Positions 45,001-51,700 of a DNA stretch of 64,000 nucleotides are shown piece after piece. Position numbers and translations under genes: made by a program. Each line of letters opens with the position of its first letter. The stretch's first letter is position 1. Below the pieces are notes generated by a model, which saw only the letters and a program-made list of their open reading frames with translations, was not told the origin of the DNA and made no database searches. Where the stretch lies: contig VZTJ01000753.1 in the NCBI GenBank assembly GCA_013397795.1, positions 1,321,410 through 1,385,409 on the forward strand. Direction: 5' to 3'. The stretch is from Orthonyx spaldingii. Lineage: Eukaryota; Chordata; Aves; Passeriformes; Orthonychidae.

Positions 45001-48000
45001 GAGGGAGCTGGGCCTGTTCAGCCTCGAGAAGAGATCAGCCTCATCAATGTCGATCAGTGACGGTGCCAGAAGGATGGAGCCAGGCTCTTGTACATGATTC
45101 CAAGCAATAGGACAAGAGGCGACAGGCAGGAACTGATGCACAGGAAGTTCCACTTGAATATGAGTGAGAAGAAAGCTAATGTCTTCACAAATAATTTGAT
45201 GGGTGACAGTGTGGTCTTTGAAATGGGTCTTAATGTCTCTACTAACTTTGGGCAGCAGATTTATTGCAGAGCCCAGACAGCTTGGTTCCTGAAACAAACA
45301 AGAATCCTGAAACAGACAAGGATCTGCACAAGCCTGAACTTCTGAACTTCGGGGTAAAATAGTAGGTTCAAGGGGGAATATGTGGTAGGCAGTTCGGGAA
45401 GGCTGTACCTTCCTAGTGCCTCAGGCAATGGGGAAAGGAAGAGGGCAGCGTGTGGCTGGGAGTTCAGGATAAAAGGAGGCTGTGCCTTCCAAAACCTTGA
45501 GAGAGAAAACGCTGCAGACGTGTGCTGCATTGAACTCTCTCTCTTTATTTGAAAAAAGTTGCAGGACTTCTCTGTCTCCTTTTTGGAGATAAACCTCTGG
45601 TGTTTGTGGATTTTCCTGACAGGAGGAAGAACTTCCTTACTGTGCAGGTGACCAAGCACTGGAACAGGTTGTCCAGAGAGGTTGTGGAGTCTCCCTTACT
45701 GGGGATCTTCAAGGACCATCTGGATGCAATCCTGTGCAATGTGCTCTGGAATGACCCTGCTTCAGCAAGGAGGTTGGGCTAGATGACCCACTTTGGTTCC
45801 TTCCAGCCTGACCATTTCTGTAATTCTGTCCTATACAATATAAAGTATTTCAGGAATGATGTAATTTTATCACCTATTATACTGCTGATCCCCCTAAAAA
45901 TTAGGACCAGGCTGACTTGCAGTAAGTACATCTGACTTTTCTAAAACTGCTGCTTATCTAAGAAGGCACAACAATAAATACAATCAATCTACTCATATTT
46001 AACAGTGAAAAAGTGTTCAGTACAGTGCAATGGCATATAGTCAGAAAGATGCTGACATGAACTACATTTAACAAGGCTCTAACACAAATGAATTGGTCAG
46101 CCAGAAATGAGATTTGGAGCAATTTATCATGAGAGGGAGCAATTCTTGCAATCCCATTGCTGCCATTTACTGATATGCTTGCCCTTTTCAGAAGTATGAC
46201 TTCATTAATTAATTGTCAAGGTGCAGAATCACATGAACTGTCAAATCATGGTAATACGCTAAAGCACCACAGTCATTATCAAAAGAATCAGAGTGCCCAG
46301 CAAGTATCCAAACTGCAAACTATTGTTAAATTGCCACACGAATTCACAATTTAAATTAAAAACATTCTGCTTCAGAGGAGCTTTACCACCCAAAGTGAAA
46401 AGTTTTACTCTGTGACTATTCTGAACCTACTCGCCTCTTTAGGGTCTTAATGTTTTTAGAAACACAAGTTCTTAATTTTCTACAGCAGGTATTAGACACT
46501 GTAAAAGGTATTTTCCTGCATTCCACTCAAACGGGCCTCCTTTAACAGTCAGCTTCTGAAATAACTTATGCAGAAGAATAAGAGAGCAGCTCTGAGTAGT
46601 CAGATTTTTAATGGATAACACTTCATTATTTTCCTCCGTATTGAATTCCTCTGAGCAGTGTACTTGCATAAGCAAAATCATTACTGTCTGATGACAATTA
46701 CAGAGAAATATGCCTACACCTCGTGTTGCTGAAGGCTACTATAAAAGCCGCCGTAACTAAATTACTTTATGTGGACACAAACTAGAGAAATTTAAAGACA
46801 AACAACAGGTCAAATAAATACAGAAGACTTTCACAGAATACAGACACGTGTGGAATGTCTTAGGCAATGTTTCTACTTTATGCAGCACTACTACTCAAAA
46901 AAAATACTTGTGCCACTGGAGTATACCCCATTCTCTGAAACATTCTGAATTACAGCAACAGAAGTTGTTATATTTACACCAGGCAAATCTGGATGCCTAG
47001 CAACACCAGAAAACTTATTCTAGCAAATATCAGCTGGGCAAATAAAGTGTCTCTTCAGAAGTTTTCTCATATAGAAAAATGTAGAGAAAAAATACCCAGA
47101 GCAAAAAAAAATAGTGGTATCAGCAAAAGTGGAGGAGAAAGGGAGTTTTCTTTGCAAGAAAACAAAATGCTAAACCTTTCCATTCCTCTTCCTCCCCATC
47201 CCCAGAAAAGAAACAAAGAAAAAGATGAAAGGAAATCTATTTCAGATCTGGGAAATCTACCTGCAGGTATCTGTATACGTAACACAGCCTCTAAAAGATG
47301 TTATCAACACTTGGAAAAAAACGCACAAACAAAACCCCATTACAATCCTCCTTGCTTCCATTAATAAGTGAAACAAGCGAGAAACTACACACACCAGTTG
47401 ATACCAAACATATCACCCAGCATTTCAGGAAGAAAATGAAAGGCTTCCCAGCTGGTTGCTTGGAACATCTTGCTTCCATCAATTCTCTCCACTACCAGTC
47501 TTTATATCTCCATGGCCTACTAACAAAACTGACTTTTTCTATTCTGTTACTCCTCTTCCTTACAGTGCTACAATAAAAACAATACGGCCTTTGAGGCCAC
47601 TATGCTAGCATAAGGAATTACATAAAGCAGTAAATCTGTGAACTGTTGTGCAGGAGAACTGCCCATACCTCCCCTGCTCGATGGCTACAGCAGCACTTGT
47701 TGATTCTTGGTTTGCAATACAAATGCTTTAGAGCAGCAAACACACCACACTGGATGCTCACCTGCGCACACTGCAAGGGCTTTAGGCCTTAAGTCTACCA
47801 CTATCAGAAACACCCAAACATACAGCAAAACCTAACTAAGCTTGGGACAAATGTTCTGGTTTATCTTTCACCCACTGTCCTTTTTTCAACAGAGCGTGGA
47901 ATTTTCTTCCTTCAGCCCACTGCTCGCCTATAAACGCGTCCAGCCGCCGAGACACGGCAGTGGCACTTGTCACACCTCCAGGCCCTCGTTCCCGGGGGCC

Positions 48001-48250
48001 TGGGGCGGGCACCATCACCTTCCCCCCAGCGCAAGGGGCACCAGCGGGGAGGCCGGGCCGGAGCGGGGCCACCACGCGCCCCCACGTTCCCAAGCCCCAC
48101 AGGCGGCGCGGGGACGGTGTTCGGACCCCTCCCGCAGACAGCGCCCCGCGGCCGGGCAGAGGCGGCCGACACGTGTGTGTCCCCCGGGGCTTACCAGCTC
48201 TTCCTCGCCGCCTGAGCTCGGGTCGGGGTAGGTTCAGCGACCCGGAACAT
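1..48250 (-). CDS. GPATCH2: GPATCH2, G-patch domain-containing protein 2, partial gene (coding exons 1-5 of the 5' end)
   Basis: The coding parts are 48250-48195, 39146-38433, 33108-33047, 24687-24505 and 23425-23346. All introns are GT-AG. The codon phases fit at every junction (56, 714, 62, 183 and 80 nt, in total 1095 nt or 365 codons). The joined protein matches vertebrate GPATCH2 from the start through the segment before the C-terminal part: a near-N-terminal segment [20 protein letters not shown], basic nuclear-localisation-like clusters near residues 62-74 and 156-164, an acidic/serine-rich middle, and the conserved GACGITGVIPWWE block near residues 294-305. The family protein is about 530 residues, so about 165 C-terminal residues, including the G-patch itself, are outside the window. 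Family knowledge: nuclear protein that binds and stimulates the DEAH helicase DHX15 through its G-patch. The gene is divergently transcribed from SPATA17 out of a shared CpG island. Identification is confident; the left boundary is only the window edge. Confidence 0.93.
3766..3787. repeat. TTA microsatellite
   Basis: About seven near-perfect TTA/ATT units in GPATCH2 intronic sequence. Confidence 0.85.
5452..5511 (+). repeat. Two-copy direct repeat, 39-bp period
   Basis: CAAAGAGAAAATGCCATGAA followed by A occurs at 5452-5472 and again at 5491-5511, identical over 21 bp. The spacer (5473-5490) again contains AATGCCAAAGG, a partial third copy. Confidence 0.85.
7300..7525 (-). mobile_element. 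CR1 LINE fragment, reverse-transcriptase (ORF2) remnant
   Basis: Read on the minus strand, 7462 downward encodes AKPLSIIFEKSWLSGKVPHD followed by WKKGNITPIFKK and KEDLG, the typical CR1 reverse-transcriptase segment. Further upstream (7463-7525) the DNA resembles the preceding CR1 region (HLMKLNSHKS-like coding). The similarity stops after the word equivalent to GSYGVVGL near 7300. A dead, truncated internal fragment in sense orientation to GPATCH2. Confidence 0.82.
17903..17975 (-). mobile_element. CR1 LINE 3'-end fragment
   Basis: The plus strand reads CATAGGCTTGGGTTGGAAAG, then GACCTTAAAGATCATCTAATCC and a CCACTGCCA/GGACACCTTC stretch. This is the reverse complement of the avian CR1 3' end, so the element lies on the minus strand. 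Very short and degenerate. Confidence 0.82.
23346..23425 (-). CDS. GPATCH2: GPATCH2 coding exon 5
   Basis: 80-nt exon, acceptor AG at 23427-23426. It encodes residues 339-365: GFQSRCSHLHGMPARNIKKT followed by SGNQNAL. The family motif is [20 protein letters not shown], so the match is clear. The donor is taken as GTAGGT at 23345-23340, which gives a phase-0 end like the orthologue. A GTG four bases further on is possible but breaks that agreement. This is the last GPATCH2 exon I can find in the window. Confidence 0.88.
23426..24504 (-). other. GPATCH2: GPATCH2 intron 4
   Basis: 1,079-bp GT-AG intron. AT-rich; I see no repeat or second gene in it. Confidence 0.85.
24505..24687 (-). CDS. GPATCH2: GPATCH2 coding exon 4
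   Basis: 183-nt exon, acceptor AG at 24689-24688, donor GTAAGT at 24504. Residues 278-339 contain DDEQSDWFHENESGGACGIT, then GVIPWWEQED and PDPVFESILTG, the best-conserved central block of GPATCH2. Phase 1 in and phase 1 out. The splice sites are strong and the similarity to the mammalian protein is high. Confidence 0.95.
26123..26685 (+). mobile_element. Solo LTR of an endogenous retrovirus
   Basis: A 563-bp block, clearly richer in CpG than its surroundings. It starts TGTTA and ends TAACA (inverted termini), flanked by GGCGT and GGCAT, a 5-bp target duplication with one CpG-type transition. TATTAAA (26504-26510) and ATTAAA (26633-26638) are spaced as a promoter and polyadenylation signal in the plus orientation. 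Antisense to GPATCH2. The short open frame inside (26249-26509) is not a retroviral protein that I recognise. Confidence 0.78.
30935..30960. repeat. TATC/TATA microsatellite
   Basis: Run of TATCTATC and TATATC units. Confidence 0.75.
32598..32634. repeat. Perfect 16-bp hairpin
   Basis: Arms AGTAGTTTGTTTGAAA (32598-32613) and its exact reverse complement (32619-32634), separated by the 5-nt loop TTACT. Intronic, about 410 bp from GPATCH2 exon 3. No known RNA family recognised. Confidence 0.8.
33047..33108 (-). CDS. GPATCH2: GPATCH2 coding exon 3
   Basis: Small 62-nt exon between acceptor AG (33110-33109) and donor GT (33046-33045). It encodes residues 257-278: the conserved serine-rich run SESSSLSSSDAGLFTNDEGR followed by Q and the first base of a glycine codon. 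It completes the split AG|T serine from exon 2 and leaves phase 1 for exon 4. Too short to show as a long open frame; recognised by family similarity and phase. Confidence 0.93.
33700..33777. other. Assembly gap (78 N)
   Basis: Run of N between an ATAATAATA end and an A-run, in GPATCH2 intron 2. Probably an unresolved A/T-rich microsatellite. Confidence 0.99.
34580..34606. repeat. CA/TA compound microsatellite
   Basis: ACACACACACACAC followed by ATATATATATATA in GPATCH2 intron 2. Confidence 0.9.
38433..39146 (-). CDS. GPATCH2: GPATCH2 coding exon 2 (large exon)
   Basis: 714-nt exon with its acceptor AG at 39148-39147 and donor GT at 38432-38431. It encodes residues 19-257: the segment [20 protein letters not shown], a strongly basic cluster (K62-R74, KRQARKRRGRKRR), the serine/acidic stretch SEGSDSSLEE, a second basic cluster (RRRRKVKR near 157-164), KVKKRKV near 208-213, and a glutamate-rich end. 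These are diagnostic of GPATCH2, and the basic clusters suit a nuclear protein. The open frame runs past both splice sites (38324-39178), but those extensions are intron. An internal methionine (SRTMEEL, residue 25) could act as an alternative start. Confidence 0.95.
43565..43830 (+). mobile_element. CR1 LINE 3' fragment
   Basis: Contains AACAGGACAAGAGGAAATGG, CTCAAGCTGCACCAAGAGAGG, TTAGATTAGATATTAAGAAA and AATTTCTTCACTGAAAGAATG, successive landmarks of the CR1 3' region. Older or different in subfamily from the copy at 44666. Antisense to GPATCH2. Confidence 0.85.
44666..45164 (+). mobile_element. CR1 LINE 3' region, left part (split by an LTR)
   Basis: Landmarks in order: GAGAGACCTGGGGGTCCTCG, CCAGCAGTGGCC, GGCTGAGGGAGCTGGGCCTG, TTCAGCCTCGAGAAGAG, CCAAGCAATAGGACAAGAGG and CACTTGAATATGAG. 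The element continues at 45622 after a solo LTR. Antisense to GPATCH2 in its first intron. Confidence 0.9.
45165..45621 (+). mobile_element. Solo LTR of an endogenous retrovirus, nested in CR1
   Basis: A 457-bp foreign block interrupts CR1 exactly between CACTTGAATATGAG and GGAGGAAGAACTTCC, which are contiguous in the CR1 consensus. It starts TG and ends CCTGACA, flanked by TGAG/GGAG, an imperfect 4-bp target duplication. A TATA-like ATAAAAGG (45469-45476) and an ATAAAC polyadenylation-like word near 45589 indicate plus orientation. No internal retroviral genes are present. Confidence 0.75.
45622..45830 (+). mobile_element. CR1 LINE 3' end, right part
   Basis: Continues the copy at 44666: GAGGAAGAACTTCCTTACTG, CACTGGAACAGGTTGTCCAG, AGAGGTTGTGGAGTCTCC, CTTCAGCAAGGAGGTTGGGC and TAGATGACCCAC, ending in the CR1 tail TTCTGTAATTCTG. 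Confidence 0.92.
48195..48250 (-). CDS. GPATCH2: GPATCH2 coding exon 1
   Basis: The ATG is at 48250-48248. It encodes 18 codons plus two bases (starting MFRVAEP and ending KS plus TG) before a GTAAGC donor at 48194. The split TG|G codon gives the tryptophan that precedes HFSRT in exon 2, as in vertebrate orthologues, whose first exon likewise starts MF and ends in SW. The exon lies in the CpG island. The residues in between are not conserved with the mammalian sequence I recall. The start was chosen because it gives the family length and the MF start. The 5'UTR extends to the right by an unknown amount. Confidence 0.85.
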
Positions 48251-48403
48251 GAACCCGGCGCCTCCCCCGGCCGCTCCCCGAGGAGGCTGGCGCCGCTTCG
48301 CAGAGACTGGGCGAGGGGAGGCGGGCGGGGGCCGGGAGGGCTCGGGCCGAGCGGGGAGGGCGCGGGCGGCCGGCGCTGCTCCTCAGTCCCCCATGATGAG
48401 AGC

Positions 48404-48411
48404 CCGGAAGC
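48404..48411 (+). promoter_or_regulatory. ETS-like site in the bidirectional promoter
   Basis: CCGGAAGC, the core common to ETS/GABPA sites that are frequent in bidirectional CpG-island promoters. It lies between the two start codons, about 155 bp from the GPATCH2 ATG. Motif match only. Confidence 0.4.
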
Positions 48412-48628
48412 AGCCGCGGCACCGGAGGAAACCGGACGCCACCACCTCGCCTCTTCCCCTGCCTCTCCCGACCGCTGCCCAGGGACGCCGCGTCCCCTCC
48501 AGCACCGCCGCCTTGGGTTCGGTGCAGCTCCGCGGAGCTCCCGCTGCCCCCGGAGCGCTGCCCGTGCCTGGCTGCGGGGCCGCCGGAAACAGCGACACCC
48601 CCGCGCCCGAGCGCAGTGGGACGGTCCT

Positions 48629-48642
48629 GTTGCCATGGCGGC
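48629..48642 (+). promoter_or_regulatory. RFX X-box-like site upstream of SPATA17
   Basis: GTTGCC-AT-GGCGGC. The left half-site is perfect and the right half-site (consensus GGYAAC) is partial. It lies 32-45 bp upstream of the preferred SPATA17 ATG. RFX factors drive ciliary genes through X-boxes at such positions, which fits this gene. It overlaps a YY1-like motif and the alternative upstream ATG. Motif match only. Confidence 0.5.
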
Positions 48643-48673
48643 AGCGTCGTGGGGGCGGGAGGAGGGAGGGAGC

Positions 48674-48741
48674 ATGGCCGCCCTGGCCCGGCTTCAGGAG
48701 AGGCTATCGGAGCTCCGGGAGGAGTATTTCCTTACGAACAG
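48674..48741 (+). CDS. SPATA17: SPATA17 coding exon 1
   Basis: ATG at 48674 with a favourable context (A at -3, G at +4). It encodes 22 codons starting MAALARLQERLSELREEYF and ends AACAG before GTACTT at 48742. The human protein starts MATLARLQ, which supports this start. A second in-frame ATG lies 13 codons upstream at 48635, also in good context. It would add MAAASWGREEGGS, but it overlaps an RFX-like site and has no counterpart in the human protein, so I prefer 48674. The exon lies in the CpG island. Confidence 0.88.
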
Positions 48742-51700
48742 GTACTTGGGCCGTGCCGCTGGCGGGGCGGGGTACAGATCCTCATGCTGGGCCGGGCCGG
48801 CCCCCGCTCTCCCCCGGCAACGAGATGGCGGCAGCCCCTCTGGAAACTGTGTCCTGTTCTGGGCTCCTCAGTACAAGGGAGACATGGAGCTCCTGGAGAA
48901 GGTCCAGTGGAAGGCTGTGAAGATGATTAAGGAAAGGCTGAAGGAGCTGGCCCTGTTCAGCCTCGAAAAGAGAAGAGTGAAAGAGAACCTCATCAGTGTC
49001 TCTAAACATCTAAAGGGAGGGTGTGACGAGGATGGACCAGGCTCTTCTCGGTGGTACCAAGCAATAGGACAAGAGGCAATGGGTAGAAGCTTTGGCACTG
49101 CAAGTTCTATCTGAATATGAGTAAGAACTTTGCTATGTGGGTGACCATGCACTGGAACAGATTGTCCAGAGAGGTTGTGGAGTATCCCTCACTTGAGATA
49201 TTCAAGAACCGTCTGGACACAATCCTGTGCCATATGATCTGGGATGACCCTTGTTAGAAATGAACTAACCTTTTTGATACCATTGAACGGGGATAAAGTC
49301 GTCGAAGCAAAAGAAACCTGTTTATTGGTAACGATTCAGCGAAGCCGACTGTGTGTCTCCCTCCCGGGAGCCAAGGACACACACACACACCCCCTTCAAC
49401 CAAATAGCTACATTTTATACCCTTTTCCGGCCGGGGTGGTCCCTGTCCCCTTTCCCATTGGCTGGGTACTCGGGAACTTACATTCTCTCCCGACCGCCTA
49501 CTTTTCTCTCCTCTCCCCTCTCCTCCCACCTCGCTCTCAATCGAGTCTTCAACGCCGCCAGTCTCTCAGCGCCCAGCACACCCAACAAACTAACCGGAAC
49601 AAATCCAAACCAAAACCAACAACACATAGAACCAACAACTTTCATTATTTAACTCAATAACCTTTTGGCTTCAGTAAAAGATCACTTCATCTCTCACACC
49701 CGGCTTGAGCAAGGAGGTTGGACCAGATGACCCAGTGTGGTCCCTTCCAACCTGACACCTGATTCTGTTTCGCTTTAAAATCTCTCCCGAGACCACCAAT
49801 CCCACCGCCTTGTTCCCAAGTATTGCCCAAGCGATTTGAGGAGACCTGGTGGCAGCAGCACGGCGTCCTTCAGGGGCCTGTTTATACACTGAAAATACTG
49901 ACTGTCCCGCTCTTCCCCCGCCCCCTGCTAATTGCGAGGGAAAGGGAGCCTCTGGAAACTCCTGAAACGCGCTGAGCCTCGCAAGTTCCTCCCTCTCCCG
50001 CTCCGGGAGCCGACCTTTCCCCTGTTCCACCTCAGGAGCCTCCCGCCTCTGTCCCGCCCTAGCGGCGCTGTTATTCCCTGAGGATCGCTCCTGGCGACCC
50101 CAAGATGCGGCACGCCAGCCGTGAGTCGCTGCGCTGGTGGCTCAGATCTGTGACTGTCCCTGGACGTTTGTCCTCTTGAAAGGACAATACNNNNNNNNNN
50201 NNNNNNNNNNNNNNNNNNNNNNNNNNNNNNNNNNNNNNNNNNNNNNNNNNNNNNNCCTTTTTTATTTTAATTAATTGAAAGAGATCAGATCAGGTTTCCT
50301 GTTAGCCTTCTCCTCACCGAGTGGGACAATTCATGCTGCCGAGTTTTCTGACTCCTAAAATGGTGGCGACCAACTTTTCCCATACCAGATTTTAGAAAAT
50401 TAAAAGTTTTAAGACTTACTTAAATATTGCAGAGATTTGTCCTATAAATCCTTTTTATTTGACTGCATTGTTGCTGTATGCGTTATGCAAACGCTCAAAC
50501 AGAAAAAAAACCCCAGACATGTTTAGCATAGTTGTAATTTTTTTCTTCACTAATTAATGAATCATTTATTTTTGAATCTAATTACAACATCATTAGCATG
50601 AATAACAAAGCTCCTGAACAACACTAAAAGTTACAGAGATCAAGTCCTGCCTGCATATAAAGTGTTGTGTTTTTCTGTTCTTTCCCTGAACTTTCACTCG
50701 TACTCTTGTGGCTGTACGCACAGCAGTTCACTAAACAAACATCAGTTACAGGAGACTATGCTTGTATTTCACATATTTCAGGTTAGAAAGAGCAGTCTGA
50801 GCCAGACTTGGAAATCCATTGGAGGGCAGCATGCTTGATGTTTGGGGATTTGTTTTTTGGCAGAGCTCTGCAAAAATGAATTGTTTTCCTTTTAAGAATA
50901 GGCTCCATCAGTTTCTGAAAATTCAGATTTGCAGCTGAGAATGCAAATGAGAGGATTCAAAGAGTCCAGCTCAGCAACTAATCTTAATAGTGTTTTTCTG
51001 GTCTTAACAACATTCTTGTTGTGCTTTATGCAGAACTCTGTTTATGTGAGAGGTATGAGGTGACCTAAACTGGCTTTTTAGGGAAAGCACCTTTCCAGGG
51101 AAGAACTTGTCCAATGACGCCACAAAGCAAGAATACCATAAGCCTGCATTTTGAGAAATACTCTCAGTGTAAGGATTAGAATATACAAGATCCATTATTT
51201 CATTCTCTTAAGTGTTACACAATTTTATCACTCTACTTATTGAAGAACCTGCTTTTATTATTGTAGTAGCTGTATGTCAGGAGCTTGAGTAGTCCTTTTT
51301 AACTTTCAGTACATCCTTTGAGAAGTATCTGTGACTCTCAAGAGCTTAATGCAAACAGTATGACAACTGTGCAATCTGATCAAAAGGGCAGATACCTGCT
51401 TGAGAAACTTACACCTCGAAACACTTGTGCTGGCAAGGGCAGCTGGAAGTGTTTGTGGAATTATCCTGTGAGAAAAACAAGTCTGTTGTTGGTCTTCTTC
51501 AATAAACTTTACAAGGACTTCTATCCTATCCTGGCCAGGCAATACTGAATGCCAAGTAAAAAAAACCTAACAGGGAGTAAGAAAGGGGAGAAGGCTTCTG
51601 CTCTTCCAGAAGACTCTTGTCATTGCCAAGTGGGTAGGACTGGGTTTGGAGCTATCACCTCTGACAAAGCCAGTCCCACATCCCCTTCATTTCCAGACTG

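Larger units (their letters stand above)
39147..48194 (-). other. GPATCH2: GPATCH2 intron 1
   Basis: About 9.0-kb GT-AG intron. Its promoter-proximal part holds two CR1 fragments on the plus strand, one split by a solo LTR. From 39150 to 43560 and from 45840 to 47900 I recognise nothing beyond AT-rich sequence. The right end enters the CpG island. Confidence 0.8.
47930..48850. promoter_or_regulatory. CpG island: bidirectional GPATCH2/SPATA17 promoter
   Basis: The sequence changes abruptly from AT-rich to very GC- and CpG-rich here and back again. The island covers both first coding exons. The 423 bp between the divergent start codons (48251-48673) have no convincing TATA box, as is usual for CpG-island promoters. 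Visible motifs are CCGGAAGC (ETS-like, 48404-48411), a YY1-like CCATGGCGGC (48633-48642), a further GAGATGGCGGC (48822-48832) in SPATA17 intron 1, and an RFX-like site. The exact transcription starts cannot be read from the sequence. Confidence 0.9.

Noticed and set aside
44649..45782. Several 60-130-codon frames on both strands
   Set aside because: All lie within the CR1 3' region and the nested LTR, which are noncoding in these frames.
46737..46745. TATAAAAG word in GPATCH2 intron 1
   Set aside because: Isolated TATA-like word with no associated exon or other promoter signal.
47836..49114. Long open frames on both strands across the CpG island (for example 47960-49114 plus and 47836-48675 minus)
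   Set aside because: GC-rich DNA has few stops. The frames run through the true first exons in other frames, through splice donors and into CR1, and resemble no protein.
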